Assembly (NCBI GenBank): GCA_030524585.1
Contig: JAUNGJ010000010.1
Span: 1 to 59,413, forward strand
From: Eubacteriales bacterium
Lineage (GTDB): Bacteria; Bacillota; Clostridia; Lachnospirales; Lachnospiraceae
Length of the DNA stretch: 59,413 nucleotides
Direction: 5' to 3'
Under the pieces are notes generated by a model that was not told the DNA's origin, ran no database searches, and saw only the letters and a list, made by a program, of their open reading frames with translations. Below are positions 51,778 through 59,413 of the stretch, in pieces. Position 1 is the first letter of the stretch. Each line of letters begins with the position of its first letter. The position numbers were made by a program, and so were the translations under genes.

Positions 51778-52716
51778 GTGAAAGGAAGAGAAATGAAACC
51801 GGTCAGAAATCATAAAGACAGAGTGTTCCGCGTATTATTTCGGGATAAGGAGGAAGTGCTGGGATTATATAACGCAGTGAATGGAACGAATTACAGCAAC
51901 ACGCAGGACATGACGCTTACAACATTAGAGCATGCCATCTATGTTGGCATGAAGAATGATGTATCCTTTGTTTTGTATGATGAGATGATGTTGTATGAAC
52001 ATCAATCGACGGATAATCCGAATATTCCGCTGCGTGATTTGCTGTATGTGGCGAATCTGTATTCCGCTTTGGTGCCAGAGGAAAAGCTGTACAGCTCCAG
52101 GGCGCAGAAGATTCCGGAACCGAAATTCATTGTGTTTTATAATGGACAAAAAAAGGTCCCCGAACGCTTTGAATATAAACTGTCTGATTTGTATCATAGT
52201 TCATCAAGAGATGAGAACTAGATACCGGAATTAGAATTGAAAGTACTGGTATTAAACATCAATGATGGATACAATGAAACGATCAAAGAGAAATGTAAGA
52301 CGTTAAAAGGATATATGATTTTTGTGGAGAAAGTTCGAAAGTATAATGGAGAGCTATCTGTGCAGGAAGCGATAGAGAGATCGGTGGATGAATGCATACA
52401 GGAAGGGGTGCTGGTAGACTTTTTCCGGAAGAATCGAGCGGAGGTGTTGTCAGTGGGAATATTTGAGTTTGATGAAGAGAAGTATCGTGCAGTGATACGT
52501 GAAGACGCACGAGAGGAGGGGCTTGCGGAAGGAAGAGAAAAGGGAAGATTGGAAGGAAGAAGGTGGGGAATTGATTTGGGAATAAGAATTTTGATAGAAA
52601 CCTGTCAGGAGATTGGGCTGTCCAGAGAGAAAACTCTTGAGAGGATAGCCGCGAAATTTTCTGTGGGGAAAGAGGAAGCGCAGAGATATATTGAGAAGTA
52701 CTGGAAAGAAGACTAA
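51778..52716 (+). pseudogene. Rpn-family nuclease / transposase-like gene, split by an in-frame TAG
   Basis: The two halves, ending at 52221 and continuing to 52716, are in one reading frame separated only by TAG at 52219-52221. Together they encode about 312 residues of the PD-(D/E)XK Rpn (recombination-promoting nuclease, PDDEXK transposase) family: HKDRVFRVLFRDKEEVLGLY, DVSFVLYDEMMLYEHQS, IPLRDLLYVANLYS, then IPELELKVLVLNIN and a helical tail (REEGLAEGREKGRLEGRR). The residues around the stop (YHSSSRDEN) do not match the family, so a local rearrangement is also possible. GTG 51778 has AAGGAGG with better spacing than ATG 51772. Confidence 0.8.
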
Positions 52717-52795
52717 GGGATTCTACAGTATGAAAATACCGGATATGATTCCAGTGCATTATAAGCATGGAAACATATCCGGCTGTTTTAGAAGA

Positions 52796-53293
52796 CTATT
52801 TTTTCCTTCCGAATAAGCCGCGTTTTTTGGATGAACGTTCTTCCTTGCCAATGGAAAGAAGTTCGTCGTAGGCTTTGCGCATCTCACGTTCCTGTTTTTC
52901 ACGAACTTCCTTTGGAGGAATGTTTGCATAACGGAAATGATACTCCACGTCGTCATTTTCCTCGGGTAATGTATCTGCAGAGTTTACTTTTTTGGAGGAA
53001 GCTCTGGAAACATTTTTGGCAGCAGCCCGTTCGGCAGCTTTTTCAGCTTTTCTGTCAGCGTTTGCCTTTTTTAATGCAGCGCGGACTTCCCTGCGACTAA
53101 AGACCTGAGTCTGCTCTGCTAATTCATCATCCGGAACAGGGGTGCTTATTTTCGGGGTTTCAGTGTCAACCCTTGCGGCTGTTGATTTGCCGTTTTTAGG
53201 TAATTTGAATTTTTTTCGACAGCTATGGCATAATGCATAACCTGGATTTTTTCTGCTGAGTTTTAATTCATCTCCACATATGGGACATCTCAT
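52796..53293 (-). CDS. Zinc-ribbon, highly charged protein of unknown function
   Basis: 165 residues. N-terminal zinc ribbon (CPICGDELKLSRKNPGYALC then HSCRKKFK), an Ala/Lys/Arg/Glu-rich central region likely to form coiled coil or stay disordered (VRAALKKANADRKAEKAAER), and a basic tail (SKKRGLFGRKK). Could bind nucleic acid. AAGGAGA precedes its ATG at 53293. It stands alone and divergent from the two-component system. Confidence 0.75.
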   Translation of the reverse strand: MRCPICGDELKLSRKNPGYALCHSCRKKFKLPKNGKSTAARVDTETPKISTPVPDDELAEQTQVFSRREVRAALKKANADRKAEKAAERAAAKNVSRASSKKVNSADTLPEENDDVEYHFRYANIPPKEVREKQEREMRKAYDELLSIGKEERSSKKRGLFGRKK

Positions 53294-53426
53294 AATAATC
53301 GTCTCCTTACAATTTATGGACTAGCTATATCATATATTATCACAGAAATCGGAAAATGCGAAGAATTTTTCACAAAAGCGTCATAAAAGCATGATACACT
53401 AAGCGTAGAAAGTGAAGGTGATGTAA

Positions 53427-54104
53427 ATGGATAAATTACAAATATTGGTTGTTGATGATGAGAGCAGAATGCGTAAGCTGGTAAAGGATTTCCTTATCCG
53501 GGAAGGATATGGTGTCCTGGAAGCGGGAGATGGCATGGAAGCTATGGATATTTTCTGTGCAAACAAAGAGATTGATCTGATTATTTTAGATGTGATGATG
53601 CCGAAGATGGATGGATGGCAGGTGTGCCGGGAAATTCGAAGATCTTCGGATATCCCGATTATAATGCTGACAGCGCGGTCTGATGAACGGGATGAGCTTC
53701 AGGGATTTGAACTGGGTGTGGATGAATATATTTCCAAGCCTTTCAGTCCCAAGATTTTGGTGGCAAGAGTGTCGGCAATTCTGCGGAGAACCCATGGAGC
53801 AGAAGCAGAGGGGAAACTGTGTGTAGGAGGAATTGAGGTAAATAAGGCAGCTCATATGGTACTGGTGGACGGAAAAAGTATCGAACTTAGCTACAAAGAG
53901 TTCGAGCTTTTGACATATTTCCTTGAAAATCAGGGGTTGGCTCTTTCCAGGGAGAAAATTCTAAATAATGTATGGAATTATGATTATTTTGGGGATGCCA
54001 GAACGATTGATACCCATGTGAAGAAACTTCGAAGTAAACTGGGGGAAAAAGGAAATTATATTAAAACTATTTGGGGAATGGGATATAAATTTGAGGTGGA
54101 ATAG
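53427..54104 (+). CDS. OmpR-family response regulator
   Basis: 225 residues. Receiver with acidic pocket D10/D11, phosphoacceptor Asp55 (IILDVMMPKMDGW), Thr in MLTARS and Lys in YISKPF; then a winged-helix domain (about 130-225, LSYKEFELLTYFLENQGLAL, RTIDTHVKKLRSKLG, TIWGMGYKFEV). The kinase gene starts right after its stop. Confidence 0.95.
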   Translation: MDKLQILVVDDESRMRKLVKDFLIREGYGVLEAGDGMEAMDIFCANKEIDLIILDVMMPKMDGWQVCREIRRSSDIPIIMLTARSDERDELQGFELGVDEYISKPFSPKILVARVSAILRRTHGAEAEGKLCVGGIEVNKAAHMVLVDGKSIELSYKEFELLTYFLENQGLALSREKILNNVWNYDYFGDARTIDTHVKKLRSKLGEKGNYIKTIWGMGYKFEVE

Positions 54105-55577
54105 ATGAGACATTCAATCAAACGCCAGATGATGGTAGTTTTTATATCTTTGCTGACGTTTATGTTTGCGGCAATTCTAATCTGTAATGTATGGATGCTT
54201 GAACCTTATTACATCCGCGATAAAGAATCCAAATTTATCAGTATGTATCAGGCACTTGCAGCTGCCTCAGAGGAGGGAAGGCTGGATATGTCGGATGAAG
54301 AAATGTATGGGGAGCTGATACGTCAGGCGGAGAAGGATAATCTGTTTTTTCTGGCAGTCAACATGGAGAAACCGATGTTAGTTACGAATGTGCAGCATTC
54401 GGTGGAACTGGAGCAGCAGCTGAATGCGTTTTTGCTGAACCATACGGAGAACAATGAAAAAATTCTCGAGAAAACTGACAGCTATGAAATCAGCCAGACC
54501 AAAGGGAAAAAATCAAGTGCTGAGTATCTGATGATGCGGGGGGATCTCGGAGGAGGAACCTTTTTTCTGATTCAAAGTCCGCTGGAAAGTATTCAGGGGA
54601 GCGTTGCTTTGGCCAATCGGTTTCTGATTGCTGTGGGTATTGTCGTGATTGCCGTATGTATGGTGTTGGTGTGGTTTTTCTCCAGACGTCTGACAGAGCC
54701 GCTGCGTGAGTTGGCAGAGCTGTCGGAAAAAATGGCAGAACTGAATTTTGAGGCGAAATATACCAGCGGCGGTGAAAATGAGATTGGTGTGCTGGGTGAG
54801 AATTTTAACCGGATGTCGGAAAAGCTTGAGAAGGCAGTTTCTGATTTGAAGAGCGCAAACAACCAGCTTGTGCGAGACATTGAACAGAAGGAAAAGCTGG
54901 AACAGATGCGAACAGAATTTCTTGGGAATGTATCTCATGAGTTGAAAACACCGATTGCTTTGATCCAAGGCTATGCGGAAGGACTAAAGGAGGGAATAGA
55001 TGACGATCCTGAGAGCCGGGAATTTTATTGTGATGTGATCATAGATGAGGTTTCCAAGATGAATCATATGGTAAAGAATCTTCTGACGCTGAATCAGCTG
55101 GAATTTGGAAGTGAAGAAATTCAGTTTGAGAGATTTGATCTAACGGAGTTGGTGCAGGGAGTGCTTCAGAGCATGGAGCTTTTTGCGGAACAAAAGCAGG
55201 CAAGAGTACAGTTTTTGCAGAATGAATCGGTGTATGCGTGGGCAGATGAGTACAAGGTGGAACAGGTAGTCCGCAACTATGTAAGCAATGCGTTCAATCA
55301 TGTGTCCGGCGACCGTGTGGTGGAGGTGAAGATTGAGACCCGTGGAGATGTCGCGAGAACTACCGTATTTAATACTGGAACTCCAATTCCGGATGAGGAT
55401 CTTGCGCATATCTGGGAAAAATTCTATAAGGTGGACAAGGCTCATACCAGAGAGTATGGCGGCAATGGAATCGGACTTTCGATTGTGAAGGCAGTTATGG
55501 ATTCATTTCATCAGAAGTACGGTGTGGAGAATTACGATAATGGGGTTGCCTTCTGGTTTGAGTTAGGTATAAAATAA
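54105..55577 (+). CDS. Membrane sensor histidine kinase
   Basis: 490 residues. Membrane helix near 10-30, an extracytoplasmic sensor of about 130 residues, second helix about 165-188 (FLIAVGIVVIAVCMVLVWFF), HAMP (about 188-240), HisKA with His278 (GNVSHELKTPIALIQGYAEG), HATPase_c with N box (VVRNYVSNAFNHV), DxG-like FNTGTPIPDEDL and G box GGNGIGLSIV. The D-x-G motif has Asn-Thr-Gly in place of Asp, as in several VanS-like kinases. Phosphorylates the adjacent regulator; signal unknown. Confidence 0.94.
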   Translation: MRHSIKRQMMVVFISLLTFMFAAILICNVWMLEPYYIRDKESKFISMYQALAAASEEGRLDMSDEEMYGELIRQAEKDNLFFLAVNMEKPMLVTNVQHSVELEQQLNAFLLNHTENNEKILEKTDSYEISQTKGKKSSAEYLMMRGDLGGGTFFLIQSPLESIQGSVALANRFLIAVGIVVIAVCMVLVWFFSRRLTEPLRELAELSEKMAELNFEAKYTSGGENEIGVLGENFNRMSEKLEKAVSDLKSANNQLVRDIEQKEKLEQMRTEFLGNVSHELKTPIALIQGYAEGLKEGIDDDPESREFYCDVIIDEVSKMNHMVKNLLTLNQLEFGSEEIQFERFDLTELVQGVLQSMELFAEQKQARVQFLQNESVYAWADEYKVEQVVRNYVSNAFNHVSGDRVVEVKIETRGDVARTTVFNTGTPIPDEDLAHIWEKFYKVDKAHTREYGGNGIGLSIVKAVMDSFHQKYGVENYDNGVAFWFELGIK

Positions 55578-55607
55578 AGCTATTACTTTAGAAAGGAATC
55601 CGAAGCG

Positions 55608-56213
55608 ATGGTTGCAATAATTGACTATGATGCAGGCAATATTAAGAGTGTGGAGAAAGCATTGCTGCTGTTAGGGCAGGAAGTGGAGATTACCAGAGAT
55701 CGAGATAAAATTCTTAGGGCTGACAAGGTGATTTTACCGGGAGTAGGGGCGTTTGGAGATGCCATGGACAAACTTCATCAGTATGGCCTGACAGAAGTGA
55801 TTCATGAAGTGGTACGGAAGAAGACCCCTTTCCTTGGAATCTGCCTGGGACTGCAGCTTCTGTTTGAACGGAGCGATGAGGCGCCGGGAGTGGAAGGCCT
55901 GGGAGTTTTAAAAGGGGAGATTCTTAAGATTCCAGAGAGGGAAGGATTGAAGATTCCTCATATGGGATGGAATTCGCTGGATTTTCCAAGAAAGGGAAGA
56001 TTGTTTCAGGGATTGAATCAGAATCCATATGTATATTTTGTGCATTCTTATTATCTGAAAGCAGAAGAGGAAGACATCGTGACGGCGACTGCAGAGTACG
56101 GCGTATTGATACATGCTTCGGTGGAGAAGGACAATGTATTTGCATGCCAATTCCATCCGGAGAAGAGCAGTGATGTGGGAATTCAGATTTTGAGAAACTT
56201 TGTTGCACTGTAA
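55608..56213 (+). CDS. hisH: Imidazole glycerol phosphate synthase, glutaminase subunit
   Basis: 201 residues. Class I glutamine amidotransferase: IIDYDAGNIKSVEKAL, oxyanion PGVGAFGDAM, nucleophile Cys in FLGICLGLQLLF, catalytic His-Glu in CQFHPEKSS. Supplies ammonia to HisF, encoded 40 bases downstream. No other his gene is visible in the window. Confidence 0.95.
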   Translation: MVAIIDYDAGNIKSVEKALLLLGQEVEITRDRDKILRADKVILPGVGAFGDAMDKLHQYGLTEVIHEVVRKKTPFLGICLGLQLLFERSDEAPGVEGLGVLKGEILKIPEREGLKIPHMGWNSLDFPRKGRLFQGLNQNPYVYFVHSYYLKAEEEDIVTATAEYGVLIHASVEKDNVFACQFHPEKSSDVGIQILRNFVAL

Positions 56214-56253
56214 TGTGGATAAAACACAGATCAAAGGATAAAGGAGATTAATT

Positions 56254-57015
56254 ATGCATACAAAAAGAATAATTCCCTGTCTGGATGTCCACGGAGGGCG
56301 TGTGGTAAAGGGGGTCAATTTCGTGGATCTGAAAGATGCGGGTGACCCGGTGGAAATTGGAAAGGCATATGATAAAGCCGGCGCAGATGAACTGGTATTT
56401 CTGGATATCACAGCCTCCTCTGATGCCAGAGAGACTGTGGTGGATATGGTGCGTAAGGTGGCGGAGACCGTATTTATCCCATTTACAGTAGGAGGCGGAA
56501 TCCGTACGGTAGAGGATTTTCGGGCACTGCTCAGAGAAGGCGCCGATAAGATATCCATCAACTCTTCGGCAATCAATACACCAAGGCTGATTTCGGATGC
56601 CGCAGAGAAATTCGGAAGCCAGTGCGTGGTAGTAGCGATCGATGCCAAGAGAAGATCAGATGGAAGCGGTTGGAATATTTATAAAAATGGCGGACGTATT
56701 GATGTGGGAATCGACGCGGTAGAGTGGGCGAGAAAGGCAGAAAGCCTGGGAGCCGGAGAAATCCTTCTTACCAGTATGGATTGTGATGGAACAAAGGCGG
56801 GCTATGATCTGGAGCTTACCAGGGCAATTGCGGAGAATGTGTCTGTTCCGGTCATTGCTTCCGGCGGGGCTGGGAAGCTGGAGCATTTTAAGGATGCACT
56901 GACAGTGGGAAAGGCGGATGCGGCACTTGCGGCTTCGCTGTTCCATTATAAAGAGCTGGAGATTCGGGAAGTTAAGAAATATTTGCGAGAGGAGGGCGTA
57001 TCCGTACGCCTGTAA
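56254..57015 (+). CDS. hisF: Imidazole glycerol phosphate synthase, cyclase subunit
   Basis: 253 residues, (beta/alpha)8 barrel. Catalytic Asp in [15 protein letters not shown] and in [14 protein letters not shown]; phosphate loops [10 protein letters not shown] and [11 protein letters not shown]. With HisH it makes imidazole glycerol phosphate and AICAR in histidine synthesis. Confidence 0.96.
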   Translation: MHTKRIIPCLDVHGGRVVKGVNFVDLKDAGDPVEIGKAYDKAGADELVFLDITASSDARETVVDMVRKVAETVFIPFTVGGGIRTVEDFRALLREGADKISINSSAINTPRLISDAAEKFGSQCVVVAIDAKRRSDGSGWNIYKNGGRIDVGIDAVEWARKAESLGAGEILLTSMDCDGTKAGYDLELTRAIAENVSVPVIASGGAGKLEHFKDALTVGKADAALAASLFHYKELEIREVKKYLREEGVSVRL

Positions 57016-57026
57016 GGAGATAAGAG

Positions 57027-57698
57027 ATGGCAGCAATTAACAATGATTGGCTGGAGGCTCTGAAGGGAGAGTTTCGGAAGCCTTATTATAGGCAACTGTT
57101 TGAAAAAGTGAATGAGGAGTATCGCAGATACCAGATCTTTCCGCCGGCAGATGATATTTTTAATGCATTTCATCTGACTCCTTTATCCAAGGTTAAAGTG
57201 GTGATTCTGGGACAGGATCCCTATCATAATGTAGGGCAGGCTCATGGACTTTGTTTTTCCGTGAAGAAGGGAGTGGAGGTTCCGCCTTCGCTGGTAAATA
57301 TTTATCAGGAGCTTCACGATGACCTGGGATGTGAGATTCCAAGTCATGGATGTCTGACAAAATGGGCTGAGCAGGGAGTATTGATGCTGAATACGGTATT
57401 GACGGTACGGGCGCATCAGGCTAATTCCCATAGAGGAATCGGCTGGGAAGAATTTACGGATGCTGCGATCACGGCGTTAAATAGTCAGGACAGGCCAATC
57501 GTATACATACTGTGGGGAGCGCCGGCGCAGAGAAAGGCAGCGATGCTTCATAATCCGAAGCATTTGATTCTGAAGGCTCCTCATCCAAGCCCTCTGTCTG
57601 CGTACCGGGGATTTTTTGGGAGCAGACCATTTAGTCAGACTAATGAATTTTTGGAGGCACATGGAATAGAACCTATCGATTGGCAGATAGAGGAGTGA
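57027..57698 (+). CDS. ung: Uracil-DNA glycosylase
   Basis: 223 residues. Family 1: VVILGQDPYHNVGQAHGLCF (catalytic Asp in GQDPYH), LVNIYQELHDDLG, GVLMLNTVLTV, and HPSPLSAYRGFFG. Removes uracil from DNA. It starts 11 bases after hisF, so it may share that transcript. Confidence 0.96.
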   Translation: MAAINNDWLEALKGEFRKPYYRQLFEKVNEEYRRYQIFPPADDIFNAFHLTPLSKVKVVILGQDPYHNVGQAHGLCFSVKKGVEVPPSLVNIYQELHDDLGCEIPSHGCLTKWAEQGVLMLNTVLTVRAHQANSHRGIGWEEFTDAAITALNSQDRPIVYILWGAPAQRKAAMLHNPKHLILKAPHPSPLSAYRGFFGSRPFSQTNEFLEAHGIEPIDWQIEE

Positions 57699-57702
57699 TA
57701 CC

Positions 57703-59115
57703 ATGAAGAATATGTATGACCTGTTGATTGTTGGAGCCGGACCCGGCGGATATGTCGCGGCAAAAAAGGCGGCAGGGCTGGGAATGTCTGTAGTGATCAT
57801 TGACAGAGGTCCTGTTGGAGGAACCTGTATTAACCGTGGATGTATCCCGACAAAGGCAATGCTGCATGCGGCTACTTTATACCGTGATATTAAGGAATGT
57901 GAATTGTTTGGTCTTCATGTGGATCATGTGGGATATGACCTGCAGAAAATCATTGAGTACAAAGATGCATCTACAGCAGAGATGCGAAGAAATTTGGAGA
58001 AGGAATTTGCGGAGCTGGGAATCGTATTTGTGCAGGGAACTGCCAGAGTTCAGGCCGGAAAACGAGTGCGTGTAGAAAAGGCAGACGGAAGCTCGGAGTT
58101 TTATTTTGGACGGAATATCCTGATTGCTACCGGAGCCAAGGCAAATCGTGCGGACATTCCGGGGGCAGAACTTCCCGGTGTTATGACCAGCGAGGAACTG
58201 CTGACCTCCGATGAGAGCAAATACAGAAGCCTTTTGATTCTTGGGGGCGGCGTAATTGGATTGGAAATCGCGACTATATTCCGAAATCTGGGTGCCGAAG
58301 TAACGATTATTGAGATTTCTGACCGTCTGCTGCCTAATATGGACAGAGAGTTTTCAGATCCGCTGGAAGAGATTCTGACGGAGAGGGGTATCCGTATTTA
58401 CAAGGAGAGCATCCTGGAACAGATAACCAGGGCAGAAACAGGTCTTTCCTGCAAATTTGTATGTGAAGGTGAAAGCCGTGAAGTACAGGTGGAAGGCGTA
58501 CTTATGTCGGTGGGACGAAGAGCTAATACGGAGGGGTTGTTTGATGCCAATGTGCCGATTAAGCTTGAGAGAGGAAGAATTGTAGTAGACGAATTCTTCC
58601 GGACCAGTGTGCCGGGAATCTATGCGGTTGGTGATGTAATCGGAGGAATCCAGCTGGCGCATGTGGCATCGGCAGAGGCGACCTATGTGGTTGAAAAAAT
58701 GAATGATCTGAAGCCATCGGTGATTGTGTCCATGGTGCCCAGCTGTCTGTTCACACCGATTTCAATTGTGCCCAGCTGCCTGTATACCGACCCGGAGATC
58801 GCATCCGTGGGTCTGACGGAAGAGCGGGCCCGCGCAAAAGGTGTGCCGATTCGATGCGGAAGATATGCGATGGAGGGAAATGGGCAGACAATTATTTCCA
58901 AGGAGGCCGCAGGATTCATTAAGATTATTTTTGCAAAGGACAGCGATGTGCTTCTGGGAGCTCAGCTTATGTGTCCGCGGGCAACGGATATGATTGGAGA
59001 ACTGGCGACGGCGCTTGCCAATGGCCTTACCTCTAAGCAGCTTATGTATGCTATGAGAGCCCATCCTACATTTAATGAAGCGATATCCTGTGCGGTGGAA
59101 AACAGCAGAATATGA
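57703..59115 (+). CDS. lpdA: Second dihydrolipoyl dehydrogenase, with an 11-residue internal duplication
   Basis: 470 residues, no lipoyl domain. FAD loop IVGAGPGGYVAAKKAA, redox pair in GGTCINRGCIPTKAM, NAD loop ILGGGVIGLEIATIF, FAD segment GIYAVGDVIGG, C-terminal MRAHPTFNEAIS with His-Glu. Before the conserved YTDPEIASVGLT strand, VPSCL(F/Y)T occurs twice (DNA period 33 bases, 58735 and 58768), lengthening the loop by 11 residues. Starts 4 bases after ung. No other complex gene is nearby; it could serve a glycine cleavage or another lipoylated system elsewhere. Confidence 0.92.
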   Translation: MKNMYDLLIVGAGPGGYVAAKKAAGLGMSVVIIDRGPVGGTCINRGCIPTKAMLHAATLYRDIKECELFGLHVDHVGYDLQKIIEYKDASTAEMRRNLEKEFAELGIVFVQGTARVQAGKRVRVEKADGSSEFYFGRNILIATGAKANRADIPGAELPGVMTSEELLTSDESKYRSLLILGGGVIGLEIATIFRNLGAEVTIIEISDRLLPNMDREFSDPLEEILTERGIRIYKESILEQITRAETGLSCKFVCEGESREVQVEGVLMSVGRRANTEGLFDANVPIKLERGRIVVDEFFRTSVPGIYAVGDVIGGIQLAHVASAEATYVVEKMNDLKPSVIVSMVPSCLFTPISIVPSCLYTDPEIASVGLTEERARAKGVPIRCGRYAMEGNGQTIISKEAAGFIKIIFAKDSDVLLGAQLMCPRATDMIGELATALANGLTSKQLMYAMRAHPTFNEAISCAVENSRI

Positions 59116-59155
59116 AAACTGTGATTACGTTTGACTGAGTAATTATGGAATACAG

Positions 59156-59190
59156 ATAAGTGTATTACTGAAAAGTAGTGCACTTATTTT
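59156..59190 (+). terminator. Terminator after the second lpdA
   Basis: ATAAGTGTATTAC and GTAGTGCACTTAT form a 13-bp stem (two G-U) with a TGAAAA loop, followed by T5. Confidence 0.85.
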
Positions 59191-59210
59191 TATATATTCC
59201 AGAAAATCTA

Positions 59211-59239
59211 TTGACATGCAGAGCTATATGTGGTTAAAT
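59211..59239 (+). promoter_or_regulatory. Promoter of the His/Cys-rich gene
   Basis: TTGACA (59211-59216), 17 bases, TTAAAT (59234-59239) with an upstream TG of the extended -10 type. Predicted start near 59246. Confidence 0.7.
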
Positions 59240-59241
59240 TT

Positions 59242-59280
59242 AAACATGAACATATGAACAATCATTCATATGAAATGTTT
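59242..59280. promoter_or_regulatory. ArsR/SmtB-type metal-sensor operator
   Basis: Core ATATGAACAATCATTCATAT (59252-59271) matches the 12-2-12 pattern of SmtB/CzrA-type sites (TGAACA…TTCA). The symmetry extends outward to AAACAT (59242-59247) and ATGTTT (59275-59280). It overlaps the predicted transcription start. Confidence 0.65.
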
Positions 59281-59295
59281 GCGGAGGTATATATT

Positions 59296-59413
59296 ATGTC
59301 TGAGGAAGAAAGAAATAGAGAAGCATGCAGCTGTGGTCATGACAATCATGATCACGGGCATCACCATCATCATCACGAGGAAGAGTGCGGCTGCGGTCAT
59401 GACGATCACGATC
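59296..59413 (+). CDS. His/Cys-rich protein, cut by the window end
   Basis: GGAGGT at 59284-59289 precedes ATG 59296. The visible 39 residues carry two copies of CxCGHDxHD separated by a run of six His, clearly a metal-binding segment. Proteins of this type in clostridia often continue into a DUF1292-like domain, which cannot be seen here. The upstream SmtB-like operator suggests zinc or other metal control. Confidence 0.8.
   Translation, partial: MSEEERNREACSCGHDNHDHGHHHHHHEEECGCGHDDHD

Noticed and set aside
52219..52221. TAG in the Rpn-like gene as a pyrrolysine or suppressor codon
   Set aside because: No pyl gene or suppressor tRNA is seen, and the residues around the codon depart from the family. 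A nonsense mutation is simpler.
1..59413. CRISPR arrays, insertion sequences, prophage and rRNA genes
   Set aside because: No regularly spaced repeats, no intact transposase or integrase, no phage structural genes and no rRNA were seen. The Rpn-like gene is the only transposase-related sequence.

Overview
The window looks like chromosomal DNA of a gut-type anaerobic Firmicute, most probably a Lachnospiraceae (Clostridia). Pointers are the moderate GC with AGGAGG-type ribosome binding sites, a glycyl-radical enzyme with its activase, an iron-sulfur L-serine dehydratase in two subunits, the order eno-secG-rnr-smpB-(…)-ssrA, and a clostridial-style tmRNA tag. This assignment is an inference from content; no 16S gene is present.

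Layout. 1-570: tRNA cluster Arg-His-Gln-Lys-Leu (the Arg gene is cut by the window edge). 620-5391: a small unknown protein, then an L-cysteine desulfidase / cation-coupled symporter / HD hydrolase set, and lipoate ligase. 5474-11782: a SorC-type regulator divergent from a complete lipoylated 2-oxoacid or acetoin dehydrogenase operon (E1a, E1b, E2, E3 with its own lipoyl domain). 11905-15748: LysR regulator, SLC13-type anion transporter and a flavoprotein oxidoreductase. 15827-17565: chorismate mutase and 6-phosphofructokinase. 17613-29504: the most unusual locus (below). 29573-31361: small accessory patch with an XRE regulator and twin operators, a lipoprotein, a ParB-like remnant and a toxin with a stunted antitoxin. 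31618-41276: tRNA-Leu, serine dehydratase, sirtuin, CPBP protease, TrkAH potassium uptake, glmM, enolase, secG. 41413-50618: rnr, smpB, a block of transporters and enzymes, and ssrA (tmRNA). 50788-53293: Hsp20 with a CIRCE-like site, a broken Rpn-family nuclease gene, a zinc-ribbon protein. 53427-59115: two-component system, hisH, hisF, ung, a second dihydrolipoyl dehydrogenase. 59296 onward: start of a His/Cys-rich protein behind an ArsR/SmtB-type operator.

The locus at 17613-29504 is the best candidate for an undescribed system. On the minus strand lie a DeoR-family regulator and an RbsA-like double ABC ATPase that has lost most catalytic residues. On the plus strand, from a good sigma-A promoter with three tandem 10-bp repeats right behind it, runs: glycyl-radical activase, RbsA-like ATPase, RbsC-like permease, RbsB-like lipoprotein, an 805-residue glycyl-radical enzyme with the Cys-x-Glu eliminase signature, an FGGY sugar kinase and a D-lyxose-isomerase-like cupin. 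I infer import of a sugar, polyol or glycoside, radical C-O bond cleavage, then isomerisation and phosphorylation into central metabolism. The substrate cannot be read from the sequence.

Functional links elsewhere: lplA can lipoylate the three lipoyl domains encoded at 8734-10320 (inference); smpB and ssrA form the trans-translation pair with rnr, which degrades the tagged mRNA. CDS starts were chosen from Shine-Dalgarno spacing and several differ from the longest open frame.
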